Shown: positions 18,573 through 28,051 of the stretch, piece by piece
How positions within the stretch are numbered: position 1 is the stretch's first letter
Layout: the number at the start of each line of letters is the position of its first letter
NCBI RefSeq assembly: GCF_000381745.1
Contig: NZ_KB906998.1
Location: 1-56,495 of the forward strand
Direction: 5' to 3'
From: Psychromonas ossibalaenae ATCC BAA-1528
GTDB lineage: Bacteria; Pseudomonadota; Gammaproteobacteria; Enterobacterales; Psychromonadaceae
DNA: 56,495 bases
Translations under genes and position numbers: made by a program
The notes under the pieces: generated by a model
Seen by the model: only the letters and a program-made list of their open reading frames with translations
Databases searched by the model: none
Told to the model about the DNA's origin: nothing

Positions 18573-18743
18573 TAGGTCATTCCTTATTAGTTGTCCCTTA
18601 TCCTAGCTGCACTATAACCTGATAAAACATTTCCAAAAACCAAACTAAATAGAACGAAAGGTTTCACAAAATGGAACGCTATTCTATTAATAAGCATGCT
18701 AAAGTCTTTCAAAATTGAAATCGGGTGATGTAAGCAGAGCATT

Positions 18744-19673
18744 ATGAAAACAGAAGATATTAAATTATTTCATCACATAGTTGACAGCGGCAGCCTGAAT
18801 AGAGCCTGTGAAATACTTTCTCTGGCAAAATCAAATGCCAGCCGGCGTATTAAAGGCCTGGAGCAGGAACTCAACTTCCAATTGTTTCACCGTCACAACA
18901 GTGTTATGCAGGTAAGTGATGCCGGCATTAAATTTTACGATAAAACCAAAACAATACTGCAGGAGTTTGAAACGGGCCTTAAGGAGATCAGTGCGCCTAA
19001 TCATGAGGTTTCCGGGCATTTGCGCATCCAGTTATTGGCTCTGCCGATACTGCTTGATATCAGCCGAATGATCTTTCGATTTATGGATATTTATCCGGAG
19101 GTAAGTATTGAAATATTTAACAGCGCAGAAGATAAAAACCTGCTTGAGAATAATATCGATGTTGCTCTGCGCGTCGGCGAAAAGCTCCCGGACTCCAGTC
19201 TGGTTGCCCGTCCCATCGGTTATACGCCCTTTGGACTGTACTGTACACAAGAGTATATCAACGAGTACGGCATGCCGATAACAGCAGAGGAACTCAAAAA
19301 ACACAATATGATTCGTTATCGCTTTCCAAGTGGTCAGATCCACAGCAGCCTGCCCTTTGGCAAAGATCAGGAGGTTGAGGTTTCCGGTAACCTGATTTTG
19401 AACAATGTGAGCTTAATGCTGGAAGCCTGCCTGCAGAGCCGCGGTATTATCTTTATTCCCGAACAGCTTGCTGAGAGTTGTGCAGGTAGAGACAGCTTAG
19501 TACGGTTATTCACTCATATTGAGCCTTCGCTCAATTACGGCTGGCTGGTTTATCCCTACAGAAAACATCTTTCTCTGGCTGCCCGGACTTTTATCGAATA
19601 CATACTTTCTGAAGTACAAAACGGCTGCATAGTGAGGTGTGTCAGCGATGATTCGAACAATGCGATAATTTAA
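18744..19673 (+). CDS. LysR-type regulator next to the RND operon
   Basis: 309 residues. The N-terminal winged helix-turn-helix begins MKTEDIKLFHHIVDSGSL with SNASRRIKGLE as recognition helix; the rest is a substrate-binding domain. It is transcribed away from the adaptor-permease operon and towards the tolC-like gene, so it probably controls both sides. It shares its start, length and most residues with the LysR at 22205, so the two are paralogues from a duplication. Confidence 0.9.
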   Translation: MKTEDIKLFHHIVDSGSLNRACEILSLAKSNASRRIKGLEQELNFQLFHRHNSVMQVSDAGIKFYDKTKTILQEFETGLKEISAPNHEVSGHLRIQLLALPILLDISRMIFRFMDIYPEVSIEIFNSAEDKNLLENNIDVALRVGEKLPDSSLVARPIGYTPFGLYCTQEYINEYGMPITAEELKKHNMIRYRFPSGQIHSSLPFGKDQEVEVSGNLILNNVSLMLEACLQSRGIIFIPEQLAESCAGRDSLVRLFTHIEPSLNYGWLVYPYRKHLSLAARTFIEYILSEVQNGCIVRCVSDDSNNAII

Positions 19674-19815
19674 GAATACAACACTGCTTCTTAGAGTCTG
19701 TAATTAAGGCTGAAAAGGGAACTTTTTATTAATCAGATAAGTCTGCCGAAAGGGTGCGTTTATATGCTTTGCCGTCAGTTATCAGCAACATTTTTTTATT
19801 TAACAGGAACACCTT

Positions 19816-21147
19816 ATGACCATCAAATCTATTTCTTCTGCAGCAGTTATTGTTTTAAGCTGCCTTAGTTATTCTGCTCACGGTGATAACTTATTCGACG
19901 TGTATCAAACTGCTAAACTTAAAGATCCGGTTATTCTAAAAAGTAAAGCACAGTATGATCTTTATCTGGAAAAAGTTAGTGAAGCAAATGCAGTATTGTT
20001 ACCACAGGTTGGTTTCGGACTAAATGCCGGTTACAGCCATGTTAGTGATAATACTTTATCAAACTCAAATTACGGCGCTAATCTGTCCCTGTCGCAGTCA
20101 CTTTATAACGGCACCTACTGGCAGCAGCTGGATATAGCCGAGAAGCAGGTTACACAGTATGCGGCGCTTTATGGTTACGCGGCACAGGAACTGCTGCTGC
20201 GTACCTCGAATGCTTATTTTGATGTGCTGCGTGCAGACGAAGCGGTAAAGTCCATTAATGCCAATATACGTGCGGTGGAGCGTCAGCTGCTGCAGACTAA
20301 GCAGCGTTTTGAAGTTGGATTAATTGCGATTACCGATGTTCACGAGGCACAAGCTGAATATGACCGGACGCTTGCGGATCAGATCAGCGCTGAAAACACC
20401 CTGGCAAATACCTACTACGCACTGCGTGAATTAACCGGACAAGATGTCGGCGCCGTTTCTCATCTTGATATAAACACTTTTTCGCCGCAGAAACTACAGG
20501 CGGATGTGCAGCTGTGGCGTAATAAAGCACTGGAGCACAATTTAAGTCTGCATGCTAAACGTATTGCTAAAGAGCTGGCAAAAATGAATATTGACAGTGC
20601 TGAAACAGGACATCTGCCGACATTAGATCTTACCGCCGGACTGGGGTATGACAACAGCAGTTATGATAATTCGCCTGCACAGGACACTGAGCTCAGCAGT
20701 GGTACAGTAGGGTTAAGTTTGAATGTGCCGATTTATTCCGGCGGTAGTATCACTTCACGGGTAAAACAGGCACAGTACAATTATATTATCGCCAGTGAAG
20801 ACTTAGTGCAGACGTTCCGCAGCACTGAAGCCCAGATCAGCAGCGGTTACAATAATGTTACTGCTTCTTTAAGCTCAATTCATGCTTATGAGCAGACGGT
20901 CATCTCATCAAAAAGTGCGCTTGAAGCAACTGAAGCCGGTTTTGAAGTGGGGACTAGAACCATTGTTGATGTACTCGATGCAACACGCAGTTTATATGCA
21001 TCTGAAAACCAGTTAGCTAATGCTCGTTACGATTATATTATTAATATGCTTGATCTGAAGTTTTTTGCCGGCACCTTATCCGAGCAGGATATCAGTCAGG
21101 TATCCGATGCTTTAACTGATAAAGTACCTGCACCTAATATGCAGTAA
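19816..21147 (+). CDS. TolC family outer-membrane efflux channel
   Basis: 443 residues with signal peptide (VIVLSCLSYSAHG) and the two-fold repeat of the TolC family: NLFDVYQTAKLKDPVI at the N-terminus and matching LY-A-NQLANARYDYI near the end, with long helical stretches. It forms the trimeric outer-membrane duct for the neighbouring RND pump. The gene follows the LysR regulator by 142 bp and precedes pldA; a small hairpin (GCCTGA/TCAGGC, 21166-21185) lies after its stop. Confidence 0.9.
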   Translation: MTIKSISSAAVIVLSCLSYSAHGDNLFDVYQTAKLKDPVILKSKAQYDLYLEKVSEANAVLLPQVGFGLNAGYSHVSDNTLSNSNYGANLSLSQSLYNGTYWQQLDIAEKQVTQYAALYGYAAQELLLRTSNAYFDVLRADEAVKSINANIRAVERQLLQTKQRFEVGLIAITDVHEAQAEYDRTLADQISAENTLANTYYALRELTGQDVGAVSHLDINTFSPQKLQADVQLWRNKALEHNLSLHAKRIAKELAKMNIDSAETGHLPTLDLTAGLGYDNSSYDNSPAQDTELSSGTVGLSLNVPIYSGGSITSRVKQAQYNYIIASEDLVQTFRSTEAQISSGYNNVTASLSSIHAYEQTVISSKSALEATEAGFEVGTRTIVDVLDATRSLYASENQLANARYDYIINMLDLKFFAGTLSEQDISQVSDALTDKVPAPNMQ

Positions 21148-21225
21148 ATTATGCACCTAATACCTGCCTGAGCGACTGTTCAGGCGGATTGAAGTGTATT
21201 CTATTATTATCACAGGGTTGTGAAT

Positions 21226-22125
21226 ATGCGCTTTATTGATACATTTATATATACATTTATAGCTATTGCAGTTGCAGGTGCGGTTATCATTTTTAGTATT
21301 TCAGCATGTCTTGCCTCCGAGTCTTTAATCGATCTGCGTCTGGCAGAAGAAATTGAAGTAAATCACTCCCGTTTTGCACTTATTCCGCATAAACCCACAT
21401 ATATTCTGCCCTTTGTCTTTAATGATAAAATCCAGCAGTACAGCTCTTATGAAAGCGCACAAAATAGTGACTATAACGATTTCCAGCAGCTGGAAGTAAA
21501 ATTTCAAATCAGCTTCAAAATGCCGCTTTTAATTGAACCTGCGGATCTGCCCCTTGCTGTGTTTTTTGCTTATACACAGGTATCTTACTGGCAGGCCTAT
21601 AACTCAGAACAGTCATCGCCGTTTCGAGAAACTAATTATGAACCGGAAGTGTTTGCCTTATGGCGTTTCGATAAAGAGATTGCCGCTGACTGGAAAATTA
21701 AACTTGCCTCCGCCGGTTTTGTTCATCAGTCCAATGGCCAAAGAGAGCCAGCGTCACGCAGCTGGAATAGAATTGAAAGTAATTTTCTATTAGAAAAAGA
21801 AGATCTGGTTATTGCACTTACTTCCTGGTACCGCCTTAAAGAAGACTATGAATCAGATGATAATCCGGATCTGCTGGATTATTATGGTCACGGAGAGATA
21901 AACGCCGTGTACCATATTGAAAACAATACCTTTAGTCTGGTCAGCCGTAATAATATTGAAAGTGGTTTCAGCAGAGGTTCAATACAGTTTTCCTGGAATT
22001 TCCCGATACATAAAAAACTGCACGGTTATGTGCAGCTGTTTTCCGGATACGGAAACAGTCTAATTGAGTATAATCAATATACGAATACTATCGGCTTAGG
22101 TATCTCGTTGACAGACTGGCTGTAG
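21226..22125 (+). CDS. pldA: Outer-membrane phospholipase A1 (OMPLA)
   Basis: 299 residues from the ATG at 21226, whose spacing to CACAGGG fits better than the GTG at 21220. A signal/anchor segment is followed by a beta-barrel. The catalytic triad is visible: H167 and S169 in FVHQSNGQ and N181 in SRSWNR, with the same spacing as E. coli H142, S144, N156. LFSGYGNSLIEYN matches the conserved calcium-binding loop. OMPLA cleaves phospholipids that reach the outer leaflet. Its position between an efflux channel and a second LysR suggests an envelope-stress link (inference). Confidence 0.93.
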   Translation: MRFIDTFIYTFIAIAVAGAVIIFSISACLASESLIDLRLAEEIEVNHSRFALIPHKPTYILPFVFNDKIQQYSSYESAQNSDYNDFQQLEVKFQISFKMPLLIEPADLPLAVFFAYTQVSYWQAYNSEQSSPFRETNYEPEVFALWRFDKEIAADWKIKLASAGFVHQSNGQREPASRSWNRIESNFLLEKEDLVIALTSWYRLKEDYESDDNPDLLDYYGHGEINAVYHIENNTFSLVSRNNIESGFSRGSIQFSWNFPIHKKLHGYVQLFSGYGNSLIEYNQYTNTIGLGISLTDWL

Positions 22126-22140
22126 CATACAGTTAGACTT

Positions 22141-22164
22141 ATATCAGCTATTGTAAGCTGATAT
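22141..22164. promoter_or_regulatory. Inverted repeat between pldA and the second LysR gene
   Basis: ATATCAGCT and AGCTGATAT form perfect 9-bp arms around ATTGTA. No T run follows, so an operator for the LysR gene starting at 22205 is as likely as a weak terminator of pldA. Confidence 0.5.
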
Positions 22165-22204
22165 TGTGCGTTTAAAAAATATTAATAAACATAAGATCAT
22201 CATT

Positions 22205-23134
22205 ATGAAAACAGAAGATATCAAGTTATTTCATCAAGTTGTTGATGCCGGCAGTCTGGTTCGTGCATCGGAGATCTTTGAACTGCCCAAATCAAATATC
22301 AGCCGGCGTATTAAAACACTGGAAGAGGAACTTAATATTCTGCTTTTTCATCGCCAGAACCGGGCGCTGCAGCTGACCGATTCTGGTATTAAGTTTTACG
22401 AAAAAACCAAAGCTATGCTCAATGAGCTTGAAGCGAGTATTCAGGAGATTTGTGCGCCGACTTATGAAGTTTCCGGGCATCTGCGTATTCAGTTACTACC
22501 GCTGCCGGATACCTTGGATATCGGACGCCAGATTTTTCAGTTTATGGATATGTACCCCAAAATCAGCGTTGAAATTATTAACAGTTCTGAAGACAAAAAT
22601 CTGGTGGAAAATCATATTGATGTCGCCATGCGTATAGGTGAAACATTAGAAGATTCAAGTTTGATTGCCCGTCCGTTCGGTAAAGCAACTTTTGGTTATT
22701 ACGCTACGCCTCAGTATATTGAAAAAAATGGTGCGCCGCAGAGTGCAGAGGAACTGCAGAAACTGAATGTGATCCGTTACCGCTTTCCCAACGGGCAGAT
22801 ATATAGTCAGCTGCCTTTTGGTAAAGAGTCAACCGTTGAAGTCTCTGGCAACTTGATTATGAATAGCGTACCGTTAATTATCGAGGCTTGCCTGCAGAAC
22901 CGCGGTATTATTTTTATTCCCGAAAAGGTAGCAAATTTTTATGTTGAAAGGGGCTTGTTAGTGCGTATATTTAACGATATTGAGCCGTCAATAAATCACT
23001 GCTGGCTTGTGTACGCTTCGCGAAAACACCTTTCCCTGGCCACGCGCACTTTTATTAATTATATACTGCAGGATATTGACGGCAGAGAGGAGATGTCAGA
23101 TATTGACAGTGATGTACGGGGTATGACGCTTTAG
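22205..23134 (+). CDS. LysR-type regulator, paralogue of the 18744 regulator
   Basis: 309 residues from the ATG at 22205; an upstream GTG frame extension of 13 residues lacks similarity to the paralogue. It starts MKTEDIKLFHQVVDAGSL and keeps blocks such as VSGHLRIQLL, EDKNLVEN and RGIIFIPE in common with the 18744 protein. The target is unknown; pldA upstream is a candidate. Its terminator is shared with a duplicated brnQ tail, marking the left end of the island. Confidence 0.9.
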   Translation: MKTEDIKLFHQVVDAGSLVRASEIFELPKSNISRRIKTLEEELNILLFHRQNRALQLTDSGIKFYEKTKAMLNELEASIQEICAPTYEVSGHLRIQLLPLPDTLDIGRQIFQFMDMYPKISVEIINSSEDKNLVENHIDVAMRIGETLEDSSLIARPFGKATFGYYATPQYIEKNGAPQSAEELQKLNVIRYRFPNGQIYSQLPFGKESTVEVSGNLIMNSVPLIIEACLQNRGIIFIPEKVANFYVERGLLVRIFNDIEPSINHCWLVYASRKHLSLATRTFINYILQDIDGREEMSDIDSDVRGMTL

Positions 23135-23156
23135 TTTTAATAATTAGTCTGAATTT

Positions 23157-23191
23157 AAAAGGCGCGCTATTTCAGATAGTGCGCCTTTTTT
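23157..23191. terminator. Terminator after the second LysR gene
   Basis: AAAAGGCGC pairs with GCGCCTTTT, with the inner CTAT/ATAG stem and a run of six T. An identical 39-bp copy lies at 38134-38172 beside brnQ. Confidence 0.9.
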
Positions 23192-23234
23192 ATAGGTAAT
23201 CTAGCTTAAACAGCCTGAGTTACGCTCTGCTGCT
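23157..23234. repeat. Left direct repeat: terminator plus last codons of brnQ
   Basis: The first 39 bp are identical to 38134-38172. After a diverged spacer, 23215-23234 is identical to 38199-38218, which encodes the end of BrnQ. Read on the minus strand this copy encodes QQSVTQAV and a stop (the real BrnQ ends QQSVTQTV) and breaks off upstream at a TAG. It is therefore a severed brnQ tail. Confidence 0.85.
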
Positions 23235-23319
23235 ATTCTAAATAGATAAGTAGAGTTTAATAAACAGATGGCATGACAAAGCATCTTGGTTGGGAAAAAG
23301 ATTGAATGAGTTTAAATAA

Positions 23320-23815
23320 ATGAACTGCGCATTGAATCAACTTCAAAAGTTATATCGTATTGAAGCCTTACTCAAGGGAAAATTTTCAGCCGAAAAACTC
23401 GCAGTACGGTAAGAGCAGTTACAACCTTTACTGGATAAATTTAAAGGGTAGTTAGATAAATCTGCGGTTCAAGTTCCGCCGAAAAGCGCACTTGAAAAAC
23501 CGTCAGTTACAATATTAATTAGTGCCTTAAGCTGCTGTAGTATATTAATGATGGTCAATTATCTATTGATAATAATCACGCTGAGCGGGTGAATAAAGCA
23601 TTTGTTATTGGTCGTAAGAACTGCCTGTTTGCTAAACTTAAAACGGCGCGTCGGCAAGCGCGAGCCTCTATAGCGTTATCGAAGCAGAAAATCAAACGAG
23701 CTAATGCCTTTTAACTTAACGTACTGCTTTAAACTGTTATCAAATCAGCCAAATGAGATAGATTCGCTCTTGTTATGGAATGTAAAACTCGATCAGCTGT
23801 TAGTTGGCTGGACGT
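23320..23815 (+). pseudogene. Degenerate IS66-family transposase remnant
   Basis: The frame from 23320 reads LNQLQKLYRIEALLKGK, then stop codons interrupt EQLQPLLDKFKG and LDKSAVQVPPKSALEK. A shifted frame continues YINDGQLSIDNNHAERV and KAFVIGRKNCLFA, the most conserved part of IS66 TnpC. QPNEIDSLLLWN matches its end. Multiple stops and shifts make it inactive. The stretch from 23830 to 24023 holds no recognisable gene. Confidence 0.8.
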
Positions 23816-24023
23816 TTACAATTAAAAAACGTAAGGTATTCCCAACGGATGACTCCGCGAAAAATTAGTCTATCATTGCATAATGAGGGCGCCAAAAAAA
23901 TGGACAATGTCGATTAGAAATTGGAAAACGGTCTTAAATCGCTTTATGCTCACATTTGAAGACCGTCTTAAAGACTACGTTTAAAAACCGCAGCTACACA
24001 GAATTATTTACAGGGTCGAATTA

Positions 24024-25634
24024 TTACAAGCTTGGTGTGCGTAATGGTTCCTCTTTGCCTGTCATTCTATTCACTGGCCACTGTGCACCTTTTTCATTCA
24101 AATTGTTTTTTAGCTTAAGCGCTAGTTTATTTAGAATTGAAGGTTCTTTAGCTGCTAGGTTGAATGATTCACCTATATCTTTATCTATATTATATAATTC
24201 CCATGTGTTGCTGTTATAAAAGTAAATTACTTTCCACCCATCAAGAATGAGTGTGCTGTGAGGCTCATAACCAGGGCCAAATGGTCCCCACACGTGCGGG
24301 TAATGCGTGACCATTTCTCGGCTTTCTTTTAGCTCACTATTTACCCAGTACTTAGTTGCGTCAATTCCGTCTACGATATAATCTTCAGGGAGTTTTGCTG
24401 TTGCCTTGGCAACAGATAAAATAGTCGGAAAGAGATCCTCAATCATGAGGGGCTGCTTAGAAGTACTATTTGGTTTAATCGGCAGCTCTTGCTGCAATTT
24501 ACTTGTTGAGTCAATTTTTGCCCAGGAAGCAACATAAGGAACTCGAGATCCCCCCTCGTAAGCCGAACCTTTACCTGATCTTAACGGGTAGTTATGTGTA
24601 TTCCGTTCGGTTCCTCTAGGGGTTGTCTCTCTAGTATGCGCAGACAGTCCACCATTATCGGAGGTAAAAATTACTAAAGTATTTTCAGCAAGGCCTTTCT
24701 CTTTTAAGTGTTCAAGTATATTTCCAATGCTGTCATCTGTACCTTCAACCAGTGAAGCATACCGCTCCTCGACTAAAGGAATGTCTATATTTGTTCCTTT
24801 GTACGGCCTATTTTCATAATTTCCAATAAAACGAGGGTGTGCTTCAATTGGAGTATGAACGGCATAATATGACATATTTATGAAAAACGGCTTTCCAGTG
24901 GCAGCTGCCTTGTCGATCTCTTCTTCTGCACGCCAAGTTAATACATCGGTTAAATGGACATCTTTACCATGATACTCAGATAAACCAGGAACACCTTGAG
25001 GATAACCATCAATGACTGGCATATCATTTCCAAAGTTTTCTTCCCCGTAGTACGAGGCGGGGGCTCCAGCAGCATGCCCTGCAACGTTAACATCAAACCC
25101 CATTTTTAACGGATCTGCCCCTTCTGTATTTAATGCACCAAAATGTGCTTTACCTATATGGACCGTATGATAACCATTCATTTGAAGCTGCTTTGGTAAA
25201 GTAACATCCTGTGGTTGTATGCCTTCTAAACGCCAGTCTGCAGGTGCTGCATTTGGTCCCCATGTACCAGAATGGTCTCCTTCAGCCAGCATAATCCAGT
25301 TAGTTACTTTATGTCTTGCAGTATTTTGCCCCGTCATTATAGAAGTTCGTGTAGGGGAGCACACTGCCGCTGCATAAGACTGGGTAAATTTTACTCCCGT
25401 CTTAGCCATATTCTCAATATTAGGTGTTCTAAAAAAGTCATTGGACGGCACTCTCTCGCGAGCAAACTGCAGCGAGGTATCAGACCAGCCCAGATCATCA
25501 ACTAAAAAAAGTACAATGTTGGGTTGAACTTGGTTGGCCACGGCTTTTTCCATAGAGAAAGCTTGTGGAGCCAGCATACAGCTTGCCAGCAGACCAGCCT
25601 TTATTGCACTAGATAATTTATTGCTTTTTTTCAT
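24024..25634 (-). CDS. Secreted sulfatase (S1 family, Cys type)
   Basis: 536 residues with a signal peptide (GLLASCMLAPQAFS; LASC could also act as a lipobox). The metal-binding pair D46-D47 is in LFLVDDLGW. The formylglycine motif CSPTRTSIMTG has C92 as the residue to be converted. It belongs to the type I sulfatases and would remove sulfate esters from glycans in the periplasm or outside. Neighbouring Aga-type uptake genes suggest sulfated N-acetylgalactosamine or galactose units (inference). No formylglycine-generating enzyme or anaerobic maturase is in the window. Confidence 0.92.
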   Translation of the reverse strand: MKKSNKLSSAIKAGLLASCMLAPQAFSMEKAVANQVQPNIVLFLVDDLGWSDTSLQFARERVPSNDFFRTPNIENMAKTGVKFTQSYAAAVCSPTRTSIMTGQNTARHKVTNWIMLAEGDHSGTWGPNAAPADWRLEGIQPQDVTLPKQLQMNGYHTVHIGKAHFGALNTEGADPLKMGFDVNVAGHAAGAPASYYGEENFGNDMPVIDGYPQGVPGLSEYHGKDVHLTDVLTWRAEEEIDKAAATGKPFFINMSYYAVHTPIEAHPRFIGNYENRPYKGTNIDIPLVEERYASLVEGTDDSIGNILEHLKEKGLAENTLVIFTSDNGGLSAHTRETTPRGTERNTHNYPLRSGKGSAYEGGSRVPYVASWAKIDSTSKLQQELPIKPNSTSKQPLMIEDLFPTILSVAKATAKLPEDYIVDGIDATKYWVNSELKESREMVTHYPHVWGPFGPGYEPHSTLILDGWKVIYFYNSNTWELYNIDKDIGESFNLAAKEPSILNKLALKLKNNLNEKGAQWPVNRMTGKEEPLRTPSL

Positions 25635-25936
25635 ATATTCCTCAACTTTACATTTAGTAGAAGTAATTATTGTTTTTCCATGATAATTACTCTGTTTATT
25701 TTTCCGATAAAGTACCGAGTAATTCTAATGCGCTCCCCCAGCGCTCTAACTAGCTGTATATTGAGATCCAAAATAAATGTTCCGCTTTCCCTGCTTAGGA
25801 TTGATTAGATATCTATGTGGCGCTGTATTCCAAGGGCTAAGGGCAATGACCTAGATGAGTAAAAAACATACTACTATTTTTTACTCATCAGCCTGGTTCA
25901 GTGAATGAACACTAGATATTTATGTGCTAAGCCTGG
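25635..25936. other. Intergenic region between agaF and the sulfatase gene
   Basis: It holds the sulfatase leader (minus strand) and, at 25854-25889, an inverted repeat of GATGAGTAAAAAA with TTTTTTACTCATC (13-bp perfect arms, 10-base loop) that may act as a weak terminator for the aga operon. I see no phased CTTTC repeats here, unlike the agaV/GH31 region. Confidence 0.5.
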
Positions 25937-26371
25937 TCAGATACCATCATCTGAACTTTTTGGCTGAGTATTTTTAGCCAGCTCATCAACTAGACTTGTC
26001 ATGCCTCTGTGCCCACATACCAGTGCCTGCTCTCTAAACTCAGCAGTAGATAACTCATTACGATCCATCATCATTTCAACAATGAGTTGCAAGTTGCAAC
26101 CGGTTATCACTTCAGCATTAGAGCATTCCATCGATAAAGTTGAAGCGACACGAAACGGGGTTCCTCCTAAAAGATCGGTAAGAAATATCACCCCATGCCC
26201 ACTGTCAACTATTTCCAGTGCAGTCTTAAACTCTTGCTCTAACCTCTGGGTGCTTGACTCAACAGGAAAGTCGATTGCTACAACCTGCTCTTGCTCACCA
26301 ATAATCTGCAGCATCGCCTGGTGCATGCCGGTGGCGAAAGCCCCGTGTCCGCTAATAATAATACCTAACAT
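25937..26371 (-). CDS. agaF: PTS mannose-family EIIA component, AgaF-like
   Basis: 144 residues, the same length as E. coli AgaF. The phosphorylated histidine is H9 in IIISGHGAFATGM. VIFLTDLLGGTPFRVAST and ITGCNLQL match the family, and the C-terminal ECGHRG-like CGHRGMTSLVDEL matches AgaF closely. It accepts phosphate from HPr and passes it to the EIIB AgaV. It is the last gene of the agaVWEF operon, 48 bp after agaE. Confidence 0.9.
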   Translation of the reverse strand: MLGIIISGHGAFATGMHQAMLQIIGEQEQVVAIDFPVESSTQRLEQEFKTALEIVDSGHGVIFLTDLLGGTPFRVASTLSMECSNAEVITGCNLQLIVEMMMDRNELSTAEFREQALVCGHRGMTSLVDELAKNTQPKSSDDGI

Positions 26372-26419
26372 ATCTTTTCCTTTTTCGAGCAGGGGGTCAG
26401 CCCTGCAATATCAATAGTT

Positions 26420-27277
26420 TTATAAGAAACCTGCAAACTTTCCTACGACAGCTAGAGTTACGGTTAATACGATTAGGCGAACCGGACTCCAGCCTCGTTT
26501 CACCAATGCAAACATGGTTAGTGTGTATAAAAGAGGTAAGAAAGCCGGCATTAGTTTATCAATAACATCAGCCTGTATTTTTACTACCGCATCACCCGCG
26601 GTAATTTCCAGGGTTGTCGATAAATTGACGTAAGTAGCTACTAACGCTCCAATAACCGTCATACCGACAATTGAAGCCGCATGGGCTACTTTTTTTGTAT
26701 TGGCTTTGATTATCGGGATAGCTGAGACTCCCATACGATAAGCATAATGAGCTAAACCGAAGCGTAGTGAGAAATGCACAACATTAAAGAGCAGGAAAAA
26801 AACTACTGCTCCCATAATTGACCCGTTTAATGCTAAATCCGCACCGATACCACCGCATATTGGCAGTAAAGTAAGCCAGAACATAGCATCACCAACTCCT
26901 CCCATAGGAGCACCAATAGCTATTTTTGTGCTTTGAATACTAGATACATTCTGTTTTGAACGTTCCATAGCCAGAATGATCCCCATGACAAATGTCACTA
27001 GGAAAGGATGGGTATTTAGAAAGCCCATATGTCCTTTCATTGCCTTGCTTAAATCTTCTTTATTGGTATGGATTTTATTTAGTGCAGGCAGTAAACCATA
27101 AAGCCAGCCGGCTGCCTGCATACGTTCATAATTAAAAGATGCTTGTAACAGGAGAGATCTCCAAGCCATTTTATTTATATCTGTACGGGTTAACTCAGTA
27201 CCGATAGATTGGTCCTGATATTCATCCTCGCCGACTATAGACTCTGAGTTTAGTTTGCTGTTTTTACTAGATCCCAT
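26420..27277 (-). CDS. agaE: PTS mannose-family EIID component, AgaE-like
   Basis: 285 residues from the ATG at 27277, which has GAGGAAG upstream and overlaps the agaW stop by 11 bp. An in-frame start 36 bp earlier would overlap more. Family marks are SLLLQASFNYERMQAAGW, GHMGFLNTHPFL and GAPMGGVGDAMFWLTLLPI. With AgaW it forms the membrane channel and sugar-binding unit. Residues 1-30 are an unusual polar extension relative to E. coli AgaE. Confidence 0.9.
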   Translation of the reverse strand: MGSSKNSKLNSESIVGEDEYQDQSIGTELTRTDINKMAWRSLLLQASFNYERMQAAGWLYGLLPALNKIHTNKEDLSKAMKGHMGFLNTHPFLVTFVMGIILAMERSKQNVSSIQSTKIAIGAPMGGVGDAMFWLTLLPICGGIGADLALNGSIMGAVVFFLLFNVVHFSLRFGLAHYAYRMGVSAIPIIKANTKKVAHAASIVGMTVIGALVATYVNLSTTLEITAGDAVVKIQADVIDKLMPAFLPLLYTLTMFALVKRGWSPVRLIVLTVTLAVVGKFAGFL

Positions 27278-28037
27278 CTTCTGCTTCCTCGTTTTTAATT
27301 TGTACAGGTTCACTTTTTTTCATAAAGTCGATCAATGCCATAGCCAGTGCCGCTCCGGCTATTGCAAGAATGGGCAGTTCTAACCAAGCTGCTCCCACAA
27401 AGCCTAAAATAAAGTAGGGAATATAGGCGTTTTTCATCATTATTTTCATTAGAACTGCAAAACCTATTGCCGGCATTATTCCGCCTGCAACGCCTAATCC
27501 ATCGATCAGAGTCTCTGGTAACGCTTCGACCATAGCTCCCGCATGTTCTGCGCCAAAGTGAATCGGCAAAAAAGCCCATAAAAAGTAAAAACTCCCCAGT
27601 ACCAGCAGGGCCATGTAGTTCACTTTTTCTATCCCTTTAATATCTGCATTTTCGGCCATTCGGTCGCATTTAGACATCATTGGAGCCATGGCAGAAAAAA
27701 GGAAAGTTATTCCCATTTGTACTGCAACAGCGAAAGGAACCGCGATTCCAACAGCAACATCGGCAGATACCCCTGTACTTATCGCAAATGCGGCTCCAAC
27801 AACAGTTCCTATTATGACATTTGGCGGCTGTGCTCCAGCCAGAGGAGCAAGCCCCATCCAAACTAGTTCAAGAGTTCCCCCTACTAAAATACCAGTTTGT
27901 AAATCTCCTAATATAAAACCTACGATAGGGCCTAAAACAACCGGTCTATGCATGTGCGTCAAGCCGTTAAAAAGATCCAGACCAGCTATAAAAGCTAGAA
28001 TTCCAAGCATAAAGGCTTGTAACAAACTAATTTCCAT
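27267..28037 (-). CDS. agaW: PTS mannose-family EIIC component, AgaW-like
   Basis: 256 residues, several membrane segments. The opening MEISLLQAFMLGILAFIAGL, then FNGLTHMHRPVVLGP and GLAPLAGAQPPNVIIGT, match E. coli AgaW almost residue for residue. It is the membrane permease for N-acetylgalactosamine in that system. The gene is 14 bp after agaV and overlaps agaE. Confidence 0.92.
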   Translation of the reverse strand: MEISLLQAFMLGILAFIAGLDLFNGLTHMHRPVVLGPIVGFILGDLQTGILVGGTLELVWMGLAPLAGAQPPNVIIGTVVGAAFAISTGVSADVAVGIAVPFAVAVQMGITFLFSAMAPMMSKCDRMAENADIKGIEKVNYMALLVLGSFYFLWAFLPIHFGAEHAGAMVEALPETLIDGLGVAGGIMPAIGFAVLMKIMMKNAYIPYFILGFVGAAWLELPILAIAGAALAMALIDFMKKSEPVQIKNEEAEDGI

Positions 28038-28051
28038 TCTTCTATTCCTCG

